The notes: generated by a model from the sequence alone, not told the origin. Counted from the stretch's first letter, positions 10,198 to 17,092 are shown. The stretch: DNA of 17,892 nt from an uncultured Coriobacteriaceae bacterium (GCA_900544245.1 UQUH01000035.1:1-17892); one strand, 5' to 3'. A program made the numbers and translations.

Positions 10198-10551
10198 CTA
10201 TCTAGCAGCGTCGATTTCACCGCGAATCGCGGACGGGATAACCCATTCGCCATTACGTCGTCCACCCTCACGTTGCAATAGTCCCTTTGCCTGCAGCTCG
10301 ACAGTACGCGTCTTAACTGTCCTCTCAGAGATGCCAATCACCGCAGCGAGGCCCTTCTGCGTTATTCGTGGGTTATCTGCAATCAGACGAAGTACCGCGA
10401 GCTCTCCCAAAGTGCAATTCAAAGTGCAACTTTTGCACTTTGGGAACGCACTGCTTGCACTTAAAACTGTTCCGTCTTTTTCGAGAGCTCCATAATCGAC
10501 ATGTATATATCGATTCTTGAGCTGATGAGTGTCCCGAACAGGGCGTCTCAA
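10198..10551 (-). pseudogene. Remnant of a winged-helix protein (possible C-terminus of an AlbA/RecG-like ATP-binding regulator)
   Basis: A 117-codon frame whose last ~60 residues read as a winged helix-turn-helix: LAVLRLIADNPRITQKGLAAVIGIS in outline, then ERTVKTRTVELQAKGLLQREGG and NGEWVI at the end. This module closes many AlbA_2/HATPase_c_4 (RecG-like) proteins, but the ATP-binding part is absent. The only start at the 5' end is a TTG with no ribosome binding site, and residues 1-50 look unrelated (KCKSCTLNCTLG comes from a DNA repeat). Base composition is more AT-rich than the flanks. I read it as a decayed fragment of a transferred gene; a small intact regulator is possible but less likely. 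Confidence 0.4.
10406..10444. repeat. Nested inverted and direct copies of TTGCACTTT inside the winged-helix remnant
   Basis: CCCAAAGTGCAA (10406-10417) and TTGCACTTTGGG (10433-10444) are perfect 12-bp inverted arms. A third copy AAAGTGCAA (10421-10429) lies between them and can pair with the right arm through a 3-nt loop. A partial copy, TTGCACTT, follows at about 10455. The repeats fall where related proteins carry a repetitive linker before the winged helix. Confidence 0.65.
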
Positions 10552-10842
10552 AAAAGCGGTCCTCCCATCTGAAACGCCACGGTAAGCACGCCGTCATCGC
10601 ACCGCAACGTGCGGCTGGTATCCTTGCGGGGCAATGTGAGTTGCACCGGCATGGAAGGGGGCGAGGGCCAAGGGGGCTTTCGACCCCCTTCAGCATGTCG
10701 GCAGCGACGATTCGTGCTCACCGCCCCAAACGCGAGAAGACCGAAAGTCCACCGGCTTCGGTCTTCTCGAAGAGAGCGGCGTGCCATGGACCTGAGGTTG
10801 GGGGATTAATCCACGGCACGCCTCGGAAATGGGCATATCACC
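10552..10842. other. Gene-free stretch with hairpins; no coding sequence recognised
   Basis: No open frame on either strand has a recognisable family, and the small frames overlap one another. Structures seen: AAGGGGG (10670-10676) with CCCCCTT (10684-10690); a 13-bp perfect stem at 10733-10769; and a near-perfect stem from GCGTGCCATGGA (about 10779) to TCCACGGCACGC (about 10821). Together they separate the pseudogene region from the SDR/MFS/VOC operon. Confidence 0.5.
10733..10769 (-). terminator. Strong 13-bp hairpin, candidate terminator for the 14742-10884 operon
   Basis: CGAGAAGACCGAA (10733-10745) and TTCGGTCTTCTCG (10757-10769) pair perfectly around an 11-nt loop. On the - strand it is followed by CGTTTGG, a weak T-run. 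It lies about 115 nt past the VOC gene stop, so it could end that transcript, either alone or as a second barrier after the hairpin at 10843-10871. Confidence 0.5.
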
Positions 10843-10871
10843 TGCCGGAGGATCCCAGACATCCCCCGGCA
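10843..10871 (-). terminator. Hairpin 12 nt after the VOC gene stop
   Basis: TGCCGGAGGAT (10843-10853) pairs with ATCCCCCGGCA (10861-10871), 11 bp with one G-T pair and a 7-nt loop. No T-run follows on the - strand. It may stabilise the 3' end of the operon mRNA or act as a factor-dependent terminator. Confidence 0.45.
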
Positions 10872-10883
10872 AGGACAGGAAAA

Positions 10884-11513
10884 TCACCTTCCGCCCATGG
10901 GAATGAACATCGTCTCTTGCGAACCGTCCCACTTCTCGCGAGCGCCGATGATGGCATCGTGGAGGTTCTTGGCACGCGGCTCGACGAACTGCACGGCAAA
11001 GCCCAGATCCTTGCGCATGTCGGCCACCATGAACGAGGGCTTGCCCGCGTTGGCGCGCACCATCGCCTCGTCGGTACCTGTCGCACGCGCCTTCTCGAGT
11101 GCGTTCTCGAGGTCGGGATAGCCAACCGTGATCACGTCGATGCCGAGGAAATCGCAAGCGTCCTGGGCTTCGGCCAGGCTGTCCACGAAGATGTGCACGT
11201 GGTTGAGACCGGGTTCCTCCTCCTTGTTGAGCTCAGTGAACATCGTGGGGATTGACCAATCGTTTTGCGTCACGACTTCTATGGAGTGGCTACCCCACGC
11301 GCCGTAGCAGGCATGGAACTCCAGTCCCTTGCAATCGACCTCCTCACCGTGATAGAGCAGCTTGCCAAAGGTGTTGGTCGTGTAGAAGAACGGCCCGGAC
11401 CCGAACAGGCGGTTATGGGCAGTCATGAACGCATGCCAGTCGGATGCGCAAAAGCCGAGCTGGTGCACCCAGTCCTTGCCTTCGAAATAAGTCGAGTAAT
11501 CTTTCATGGTCAT
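10884..11513 (-). CDS. VOC-superfamily (glyoxalase/dioxygenase fold) protein
   Basis: 209 residues from the ATG at 11511-11513 (MTMKDYSTYFEG), with AAAGGA 5 nt upstream; an upstream in-frame extension to 11552 lacks a better site. Two VOC modules can be traced: WVHQLGFCASDW ... NRLFGSGPFFY at residues ~14-42, and LNHVHIFVDSLAEAQDACDFLG near 100-120 with paired His, followed near the end by FAVQFVEP. Metal ligands in this fold usually come from His/Glu/Gln at such positions; here Gln and His are seen but no clear Glu in the last strand. It is the last gene of the SDR-MFS-SDR-VOC run (49 bp after the preceding stop). Possible roles are isomerase, hydrolase/lyase or binding protein. The reaction cannot be named from the sequence. 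Confidence 0.8.
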   Translation of the reverse strand: MTMKDYSTYFEGKDWVHQLGFCASDWHAFMTAHNRLFGSGPFFYTTNTFGKLLYHGEEVDCKGLEFHACYGAWGSHSIEVVTQNDWSIPTMFTELNKEEEPGLNHVHIFVDSLAEAQDACDFLGIDVITVGYPDLENALEKARATGTDEAMVRANAGKPSFMVADMRKDLGFAVQFVEPRAKNLHDAIIGAREKWDGSQETMFIPMGGR

Positions 11514-11562
11514 GTGTATCCTTTCTTCTTGCATAAGTGTCAAACGCCTCATGCAATGAAAT

Positions 11563-12393
11563 CTAGTCGAGCTGCTTTGCCATCGTCATGCCAAACTTGC
11601 CACCATCCAAAATGAGGTCAACGCCCGTCAGGTACTCCAAACCGGGTTCGAGCATGCGCATGATGAACTCGGCCATCTCATCAGGATCTCCCAGACGGCC
11701 AAACGCAGTGCCACGTTCGATACCGGCAACCGTCTCCTCGGAGGCCTCGCGCAACATGGGTGTGTCAAAGGCTCCTGGCGCGATGGAGAAGATACGGCAG
11801 CCCTTCTTCCCGAACCGCCGTGTGTTCGCACGCGTGTAATATTGCGTGAAGGTCTTGGATATCGGATAGTACTGGTAGTCCTCGCCCATGGCACGCATGG
11901 CCTCGGGCACCTCACGCGCATCTATAGCCGCCTTGACCTTATCGAAGAACGCAGGGTTGTTGGGATCATCCCAAATCTCGCGCTCCTCGGGCGTGGGCTG
12001 CACGAAGTATCCCGTGATGGACGAGTAGTTCACCAAAGCCGATCCCTCTTCGAGATAGGGCAGGAACGCCTCGACGAAATTGATCGTTCCCACCATGTTG
12101 ACCTTGACGATGAGGTCGCCGCCGCCCGTGTCAACGCCCGCGGCGTTCACCACGTTTCCCAACGGCGCAATCGAGGCTGCATAGGCCGCGAACTCGTCGA
12201 GAGAGGCACGATCGGCGATGTCGACCGTCTTCCCGTAGGCCTCGACGCCATCGGCTTCGAGCTTGGCGACGGCATTGGCAAGGCGCTTCTCGTTGCGTCC
12301 TCCTACCAGCACGGGACCAAACTTGCCCAGCGCCTTGGCAGTGGCAAGGCCCATGCCCGACGTTCCGCCTGCCACAACTTGCAATCTTTTCAT
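11563..12393 (-). CDS. Short-chain dehydrogenase/reductase with a long insert (3-alpha-HSD/carbonyl reductase-like)
   Basis: 276 residues from the ATG at 12391-12393, preceded by AGGTGGG at 7-nt spacing; the GTG at 12405 is a less likely start. NAD(P)-binding motif GGTSGMG is at residues 9-15 and NAAG at 83-86. The catalytic residues are Ser125 (in NYSSITGY), Tyr176 and Lys180 (in YYPISK). Ser and Tyr are 51 residues apart, against about 12-13 in classical SDRs. A long insert between them (rich in acidic residues, WDDPNNPAFFDK) recalls bacterial 3-alpha-hydroxysteroid dehydrogenase/carbonyl reductases. The family pattern IAPGAFDTPML follows, and the C-terminus is GGKFGMTMAKQLD. It lies between the MFS and VOC genes. 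Substrate is unknown: a steroid, cyclic ketone or phenol-derived alcohol would fit. Confidence 0.85.
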   Translation of the reverse strand: MKRLQVVAGGTSGMGLATAKALGKFGPVLVGGRNEKRLANAVAKLEADGVEAYGKTVDIADRASLDEFAAYAASIAPLGNVVNAAGVDTGGGDLIVKVNMVGTINFVEAFLPYLEEGSALVNYSSITGYFVQPTPEEREIWDDPNNPAFFDKVKAAIDAREVPEAMRAMGEDYQYYPISKTFTQYYTRANTRRFGKKGCRIFSIAPGAFDTPMLREASEETVAGIERGTAFGRLGDPDEMAEFIMRMLEPGLEYLTGVDLILDGGKFGMTMAKQLD

Positions 12394-12459
12394 CTCGTTA
12401 CCCACCTATCCGGGCGGCCGCAAGCACGAACGGACGCCCTTGATCGAAAATCAAATAAC

Positions 12460-13917
12460 CTACTCGGCTTCCGCCTCGGCCTCGGTGGGCTTCTTGAGGA
12501 GGAACGTGATGAGGAGCAGGACAATCCAGGCGACCAGCGAGACGATCATGCACAGACGCATGCCCGTCGCCGGGTCCATCGCCACGAGCAACGTGAAGAC
12601 CGCCATGCCTACGCCAGCGCCGAGGTTCTGGCCCAGCTGGATGACGGAGTTACCAAGCGTGCGCAGATTGGCCTTGAGCATGATCTGCGGTGCCGCGGAC
12701 TGCGTGACCGTCTGCTGGGAGTTGAAGAAGCCTCCCAGGAAGGTGAGGATGTAGATTACCCACACGGGCACGCCGGGCACGAGCACGAGCACGAAGGCGC
12801 CCATGATGAGAACACGCCACACGTTGCCAAAGGTCATGACCCACTTCGCCGTGTTCTGCTTGGCGATGATCCTGCCGAACACGGGCCCGAGGAACAGACC
12901 GAGCACGGCCATGAGCGAAGTTGACAGACCGCCGGCAAGCGCGGGGCCTATCGTCTGCACGATGGGGTCGGTCGCGAGCGTGCGCATGATGAAGCCGGGG
13001 ATGAAGAACGAAATCGACATCGCACCGAGGTTGTGCAGGAAGTTCGAACCCGTCAGCACGAGCGTATTGCGATCCTTGAGGGCGTTGAGCGGAATGATGG
13101 CGTCGTCCTTCTTCTTCCTGATGATGAAGACGAGCACAATGAGCGCGATGACGGACACGACGAGCAGGCCCGTGTTGAGCGGCGTGCCGAACTTGACGTA
13201 GCTGCTGCCCATGGAAAGCGCGATGATGAGGCAGCCCAGGAAGATGGTGATGACCGCGGCACCGGCGAAGTCGAACTTGCCGCCCTTGACGGCAAGAAAT
13301 GCAACCTCTTCCTTCTTTACCTTGACGCCCATGAGGATGAGGATCGCTCCCAGGGCGAGGAAGGCGAACAGGATGAAGCACCACACGCGCCAGCCGATCT
13401 GGTCGATGACCAGGCCACCCACGAAGGGGCCGGCAAGGATGCCGATGGACATCATCGTGCCCACGAGGCCGAGGTACAGGCCCGCCTGCTTCTTGTCATA
13501 GATGTCGCGAATCATGGTGAAGCCGATGGCGAAGACGCCAGCGCTCACCAAGCCCCAGAAGATGTTCGCGGCGATGATCATGAACATATTGGTCGCGACG
13601 CCGCGGATGAGGAGCACCAAGGCGCCCACGACGAGCGAGCCACCGGCCAGAAGCCGCTTGGAGGCCGGGTTGCGCGCGCCGATGAAGCCGTAGATGGGCA
13701 TGGCGCAGACGCCGATGATGCCACTGACTCCCTGGGCAAGACCGTAGATGTCCATGCCTCCGATGTCGGCTGCGGCGGCGGGCAGCATGACCGAGTTCGT
13801 GTTCGATACGAGCATGTTGGCGATGACGGCGAGGTAGAGGCCTATGACCGTCATCATCTTCTTTGCGTTCGGAGCGTCCAGAAACGGGTTTCTCGGCTCC
13901 TCCTTGACCTGATCCAT
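12460..13917 (-). CDS. Major facilitator superfamily transporter, 14-helix (DHA2-like)
   Basis: 485 residues, very hydrophobic, with about 14 predicted membrane segments. The start ATG at 13915-13917 (MDQVKEEPRNPF) is preceded by AAGGGAG. The segment around residues 135-185 includes RDIYDKKQAGLYLG, then GILAGPFVGGLVIDQIGWR, which is the antiporter-type motif C region plus the conserved GWR turn of drug:H+ antiporter-2 carriers. A central loop (KVKKEEVAFLAVKGGKFD) separates two halves. The C-terminus is charged (KKPTEAEAEAE). It sits between two SDR genes (39 and 66 bp gaps), so it probably moves the substrate or product of those enzymes. Direction is not decided by sequence; DHA2 members are mostly exporters, but many anaerobe catabolic clusters use MFS carriers for uptake. 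Confidence 0.87.
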   Translation of the reverse strand: MDQVKEEPRNPFLDAPNAKKMMTVIGLYLAVIANMLVSNTNSVMLPAAAADIGGMDIYGLAQGVSGIIGVCAMPIYGFIGARNPASKRLLAGGSLVVGALVLLIRGVATNMFMIIAANIFWGLVSAGVFAIGFTMIRDIYDKKQAGLYLGLVGTMMSIGILAGPFVGGLVIDQIGWRVWCFILFAFLALGAILILMGVKVKKEEVAFLAVKGGKFDFAGAAVITIFLGCLIIALSMGSSYVKFGTPLNTGLLVVSVIALIVLVFIIRKKKDDAIIPLNALKDRNTLVLTGSNFLHNLGAMSISFFIPGFIMRTLATDPIVQTIGPALAGGLSTSLMAVLGLFLGPVFGRIIAKQNTAKWVMTFGNVWRVLIMGAFVLVLVPGVPVWVIYILTFLGGFFNSQQTVTQSAAPQIMLKANLRTLGNSVIQLGQNLGAGVGMAVFTLLVAMDPATGMRLCMIVSLVAWIVLLLITFLLKKPTEAEAEAE

Positions 13918-13956
13918 CAGGTTCTCCCTTCTTGTAATCCCACCTTGTCTTGCCTG

Positions 13957-14742
13957 CTAGCAGAGCTCCCCACCATCGACCACGAGATGCTGTCCGGTCA
14001 TGAAGCTGGACGCGTCCGAGGCGAGGTAGAGCACCGCGTTCGCGCAATCGGATACCTTTCCCGTGCGTCCCAGCGGAATCTTCGCCAAGATACCCGGCGC
14101 GATCTTCTGGAAGATGTCATCGGATCCTTCGGGGTGCGTCATGTCGGTCTCGATGAAGCCCGGATACAGCGTGTTCATGCGCACGCCCTCCGGGGCAAGG
14201 AGCTTCGCGATGCACGGCGTGAGCGCGCGTATGGCGCCCTTGGTGGCCGTGTAGGCAACTGATCCAGCGGCCTTCCACGCGGCAAGCGAGGCGACAGGGA
14301 TGATCGCACCAACGTCGTTCTTGGCGCACTCCTCCCAGCCATACATGATCATGAACATGACGCCATCCAGGTTGACACCCAGGACCTTGCGCCAGTTGTC
14401 GGTGTCGAAAGCCGTCCCGAGGCCGCCCGAAACGGAAAGTCCCGAGATTCCGGCCGAGAGCACCATGATGTCGAGGCGCCCGAACGTGGCGATGCACTCC
14501 TCGATGGCGGCCTTGCAATCTTCCTCGCTCGAGACGTCGGTGACACAATATGCCGCACTGGCGCCGGCTGCCTCGATCTCCTCGACCGCCTTTTGCAGCT
14601 TGTCCTCGCGACGGGCCGTGAGAAACACCTTGGCACCGTGCTCGGCGAGGACCTTTGCCGACTCGTTCCCGATTCCATGGGAGCTCGCACCCGTGATGAG
14701 GGCAACACGCCCCGTCAGGTCAAAGGGATCTTTCATTTCCAT
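13957..14742 (-). CDS. Classical short-chain dehydrogenase/reductase
   Basis: 261 residues from the ATG at 14740-14742 (MEMKDPFDLTGR), with GAGAGG 7 nt upstream; the frame extends to 14865 but that part is leader sequence with hairpins. Cofactor motif TGASSHGIG is at residues 17-25 and TARRE at about 42-46 (the Arg pair suggests NADP(H) preference). SAG, a variant of NNAG, is at 96-98, and the catalytic set is Ser152, Tyr164, Lys168 (YTATK). PGFIETDM and the C-terminal GQHLVVDGGELC are standard. It is the first gene of the operon following TetR. The family includes hydroxysteroid dehydrogenases, tropinone/naphthol reductases and phloroglucinol reductase; I cannot choose among these from sequence alone. 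Confidence 0.9.
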   Translation of the reverse strand: MEMKDPFDLTGRVALITGASSHGIGNESAKVLAEHGAKVFLTARREDKLQKAVEEIEAAGASAAYCVTDVSSEEDCKAAIEECIATFGRLDIMVLSAGISGLSVSGGLGTAFDTDNWRKVLGVNLDGVMFMIMYGWEECAKNDVGAIIPVASLAAWKAAGSVAYTATKGAIRALTPCIAKLLAPEGVRMNTLYPGFIETDMTHPEGSDDIFQKIAPGILAKIPLGRTGKVSDCANAVLYLASDASSFMTGQHLVVDGGELC

Positions 14743-15019
14743 CGCCTTTCCTCTCCATGTTCTTATGATTTGAATACACGCCGATTCCCGAGCCCCGCGC
14801 TGTCCCTCTCGTGAAACGAAGGGACATGCGCGCATGCGTCGGGCCCCCCAGCTCGACATCTTCAAAGATGGGGGAAGCGGCCGGTCTATTCAATTTGCAA
14901 TGATTCTGAATTGGGAACAGTGCCAGGGCAGCTGGAGCCGCTGGGCATGTTTGGGAGACACATCGCGATCATCCACACCCAATCGGTACAAATCGGGCGA
15001 TCTGTTTCCTCTCCCTGGA
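14743..15019 (-). promoter_or_regulatory. Leader/operator region of the SDR-MFS-SDR-VOC operon, rich in dyads
   Basis: 277 bp without a gene between tetR and the first SDR. It holds a hairpin TGTCCCT(c)TCG-TGAAA-CGAAGGGACA (14801-14826), a 12-bp perfect palindrome CATGCGCGCATG (14825-14836), a 14-bp dyad CATCTT-CA-AAGATG (14857-14870), and an AT-rich island at about 14886-14912 with CAATT ... AATTG. The AT-rich island is the most likely core promoter for the - strand operon. The two palindromes downstream of it are placed where a TetR-type repressor could block transcription. No -35/-10 pair is clear enough to call. Confidence 0.45.
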
Positions 15020-15595
15020 TTAGTCCTTGGTCGATGGTGGGAATGTCGTCAACCAGAACTGCCGGGTCATCTCGTCATACAGCTTGGCAAGCTCACGGGG
15101 CGTATAGGGCAAGCCATCGCTCACCCACTTCTGTATGAACATGGCTTGGGACGAGGCGAAGAAGTAGGCGGTGTAATCGGCTTTCCGGATGTCTCCCATC
15201 CACTCGTAGGAAGTGAGAATGTCGATGTTGAGATCGTAGATGGCGTGGGTCGCGATGCGGATGAACGTATCATCCCTGCCCCTCATGGGGCCAAGGAGCT
15301 TGCCGTAGAAAGCGGCGGATTCGTAGATTTTCTCGTATACCTTCTCGTAGAAGAGCATGCTCATATCGAATGCCTGCTTTTGCGTCAGAACCACGTTGAG
15401 GCTTTCGATGGGCTCGATGACATCCTGTTTGAAAATCGTGGACAGGACATCGTCCTTGTTCTCGAACATGTTGTAGAAAGACTTACGGGAGACGTGGGCG
15501 TTTTGGCATATGTCCGATACGGTTATGCTCGTGTAGGGCCTTTCCTCGACCAGCTCTTTCAGGCTCGAAATTATCGCGCTCTTCGCATCCCCCAT
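15020..15595 (-). CDS. TetR/AcrR-family transcriptional regulator
   Basis: 191 residues from the ATG at 15593-15595, with GAGGGGG at 6-nt spacing. The N-terminal helix-turn-helix is clear at about residues 22-52: YTSITVSDICQNAHVSRKSF in outline, then YNMFENKDDVLSTIF. The remaining ~130 residues form an all-helical ligand-binding domain with an aromatic-rich surface (FYEKVYEKIYESAAFYGKL; ILTSYEWMGD; AYFFASSQAMFIQKW), consistent with a hydrophobic or aromatic ligand. It lies directly upstream of the SDR-MFS-SDR-VOC run on the same strand, separated by a dyad-rich leader, so it is the natural local regulator. It is 72 bp after the SlyD-like gene and may be partly co-transcribed with it. Confidence 0.9.
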   Translation of the reverse strand: MGDAKSAIISSLKELVEERPYTSITVSDICQNAHVSRKSFYNMFENKDDVLSTIFKQDVIEPIESLNVVLTQKQAFDMSMLFYEKVYEKIYESAAFYGKLLGPMRGRDDTFIRIATHAIYDLNIDILTSYEWMGDIRKADYTAYFFASSQAMFIQKWVSDGLPYTPRELAKLYDEMTRQFWLTTFPPSTKD

Positions 15596-15627
15596 AGTCG
15601 TCCCCCTCGACTCTGCTCTCTACCCCA

Positions 15628-15641
15628 AGGAGTACGCTCCT
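15628..15641. repeat. Small dyad upstream of tetR
   Basis: AGGAG (15628-15632) and CTCCT (15637-15641) flank TACG, in the 72-bp gap before tetR. It is 5 bp on each side, too short for a terminator. It could be an autoregulatory half-site pair, or chance. Confidence 0.25.
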
Positions 15642-15667
15642 CCTATGCCCTAGGCTATGACTTCGTA

Positions 15668-16183
15668 TCAGTGCTCGCCAGCAGCAAGCGACTCCTGCAG
15701 TCTGTCGCAGCCGCACGTGCACCCTTCAGGATGCAGTTCGTGCTCAATAGGCGTCTCGCTCACGACATCGACCAGGGTGATGTCGAAGTTGAGGTTCTGG
15801 CCTGCGAGCTCGTGATTGCAATCGAGCACCACCTCTTCGTCGCCCACCTCGAGCACGCGCACGCGCATGACATCGCCCTCGGGCGTCTGGATGCCCAGCA
15901 TCGCGCCCACCGGGAGCGCCTCGCCATTGGGAAGCGAGGTCACGGGCATCGAGATGACGAGGGCCTCGTCGCGCTGCCCGTAGGCGCGATCAGCCGGGAT
16001 GTGAATGCTGCGCGTCTCGCCCACTTTCATGCCCATCACGGCATAATCGAAATCGGGCAGCACGACGCCGCTTCCCGCCACGAACTCGAGCGGCTCATCT
16101 TGGGCCTTCGTGCTCGCAAACTCCGTGCCATCATCGAGTTTGCCGCGATACTCGACGATGACGCGATCCCCCTGGTTAACCAT
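15668..16183 (-). CDS. slyD: FKBP-type peptidyl-prolyl isomerase, SlyD-like
   Basis: 171 residues. The start ATG at 16181-16183 is preceded by GAGGGAG. FKBP landmarks are VIVEYRGKLDDGTEFAST near residues 8-25, GSGVVLPDFDYAVMGMKVGE near 37-56, then the SlyD-type flap (insert-in-flap) region AYGQRDEALVISMPVTSLP. The strand DCNHELAGQNLNFDITLVDV follows near 121-140. The C-terminus has a short metal-binding tail HPEGCTCGCD, much shorter than the His-rich tail of E. coli SlyD. It is predicted to be a cytosolic prolyl isomerase/chaperone and possibly a nickel or other metal handler. It starts 9 nt after the stop of the small unknown gene upstream, in the same operon. Family is secure; the slyD symbol is by architecture. 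Confidence 0.85.
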   Translation of the reverse strand: MVNQGDRVIVEYRGKLDDGTEFASTKAQDEPLEFVAGSGVVLPDFDYAVMGMKVGETRSIHIPADRAYGQRDEALVISMPVTSLPNGEALPVGAMLGIQTPEGDVMRVRVLEVGDEEVVLDCNHELAGQNLNFDITLVDVVSETPIEHELHPEGCTCGCDRLQESLAAGEH

Positions 16184-16192
16184 ATTGCTCCC

Positions 16193-16462
16193 TCATCTCT
16201 CGCGATTCTTCCCGCGCGCGACGGCGCCGGAGTACATGTTCACCCACGCGCCATCGCGTCGCTCGTAAAACGGCTTGAGCACGATGTGCCCTCCGTGCGA
16301 CCCCGAGCCGTGACACGCGATGACGCCTTCCTCGACGATGCCATCGAGCACGAAGACGTCAGCTTCCACCTCGTAGTAACGACGACCATCGGAGCCCAGG
16401 AATGCTCCCGAGCTCCGATCGATGGCCACGACTGGTATTTCACGCAAACGGGCTTTTGCCAT
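16193..16462 (-). CDS. Small conserved-looking protein of unknown function
   Basis: 89 residues, MAKARLREIPVVAIDRS at the start and GAVARGKNRER at the end. No family is recognised. It is likely a compact beta-rich protein (VVAIDRSSGAFLGSDGRRYYEVEADVFVL) with one unusual motif, ACHGSGSHGGHIV near residues 49-61, containing a Cys and two His that could bind a metal. It starts 6 nt after the VOC gene stop (16469) and ends 9 nt before the SlyD-like start, so it is clearly inside an operon. No strong ribosome binding site of its own is seen, suggesting translational coupling. Codon use matches its neighbours, and the ordered position between two real genes argues it is expressed. Confidence 0.65.
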   Translation of the reverse strand: MAKARLREIPVVAIDRSSGAFLGSDGRRYYEVEADVFVLDGIVEEGVIACHGSGSHGGHIVLKPFYERRDGAWVNMYSGAVARGKNRER

Positions 16463-16468
16463 GCGAAT

Positions 16469-17008
16469 CTAGCGTCCCATCATCGCCATGACGTCCTGAA
16501 TGCCCACGAGGGCGACGTCATCCGGCCACTTCTGGTGCACGCCCATGCCCATCTGCCGCACTTGTTCGAGCGGCGGATTGACCTCGATGTACTGCCCGAG
16601 CTGTTCGCGTGCGTCGACGTAGACCACGCGCATCCCGGAGCCCGAGACCATGTCCATGGCGACCTCGATGCCGGCAGCGGCAAATTCGTCGACTGCCTCC
16701 TGCACGTCGTCGACCCAGATGCAATAGTGATGCAAGCCGTAACGCCCCGCCTCGGAGTACGGGCTCGGACAATCGCTCTTGTCCTCGATGAGCTCGATCT
16801 CCATGTCGCCGAGATACCCGATGGCCGTGCGCATCTTGACCGGTTGCTCGACGCCACGAATCTTGCAGCTCTCTGGAGCATTCACACCCATGTCGATGAA
16901 CGGACCGGCACCGAAGAGGTCGTGATACAGCTGCGCCGTCTCCTCGATGCTCTCAACGCTATACCCGAGCTGCCTGATGCCGTATTTTCCGAAAAGCTCC
17001 TTGCCCAT
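16469..17008 (-). CDS. VOC-superfamily protein (glyoxalase / methylmalonyl-CoA epimerase-like fold)
   Basis: 179 residues. The start ATG at 17006-17008 has GAGGAGG four nt upstream. The first module reads IRQLGYSVESIEETAQLYHDLFGAGPF (about residues 11-37). The second has LHHYCIWVDDVQEAVDEFAAAGIEV near 92-116, and the last strand ends GQYIEVNPP near 140 with a Glu where the VOC metal ligand often sits. His at the second module and Glu at the end are consistent with a metal-binding VOC enzyme; the first-module His is replaced (GYSV). It is distinct in sequence from the other VOC gene in this window. It is preceded by a hairpin terminator and followed tightly by the unknown small gene and slyD. 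The reaction is unknown. Confidence 0.83.
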   Translation of the reverse strand: MGKELFGKYGIRQLGYSVESIEETAQLYHDLFGAGPFIDMGVNAPESCKIRGVEQPVKMRTAIGYLGDMEIELIEDKSDCPSPYSEAGRYGLHHYCIWVDDVQEAVDEFAAAGIEVAMDMVSGSGMRVVYVDAREQLGQYIEVNPPLEQVRQMGMGVHQKWPDDVALVGIQDVMAMMGR

Positions 17009-17046
17009 GGTTCCTCCTCATGTGAGTAGATGCATTCGCGCTCGCG

Positions 17047-17079
17047 AAAAGAGCAGGCCGCCGACACATGCCGACGGCC
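17047..17079 (-). terminator. Intrinsic terminator between the Fe-S subunit gene and the VOC operon
   Basis: GGCCGCCG (17056-17063) and CGACGGCC (17072-17079) pair over 8 bp with one G-T, around an 8-nt loop. On the - strand the stem is followed by TGCTCTTTTCG, a short T-run. It lies 14 nt after the stop of the Fe-S subunit gene and before the VOC gene, so the two are probably separate transcripts or read through only in part. Confidence 0.65.
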
Positions 17080-17092
17080 CTTTGCCCCAGAC

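Noticed and set aside
10406..10444. Repeated TTGCACTTT units considered as a CRISPR-like array or iterons
   Set aside because: Units are too short, in mixed orientation, without regular spacers, and inside a coding remnant; no replication or cas gene is near.
10548..10787. 79-codon - strand frame beside the winged-helix fragment
   Set aside because: No family, crosses two hairpins and has no ribosome binding site. It might include debris of the same decayed gene, but I cannot support it.
14834..17029. 731-codon + strand frame across tetR, slyD and the VOC gene
   Set aside because: It runs antisense through four well-supported genes and an intergenic region, with a low-complexity product.
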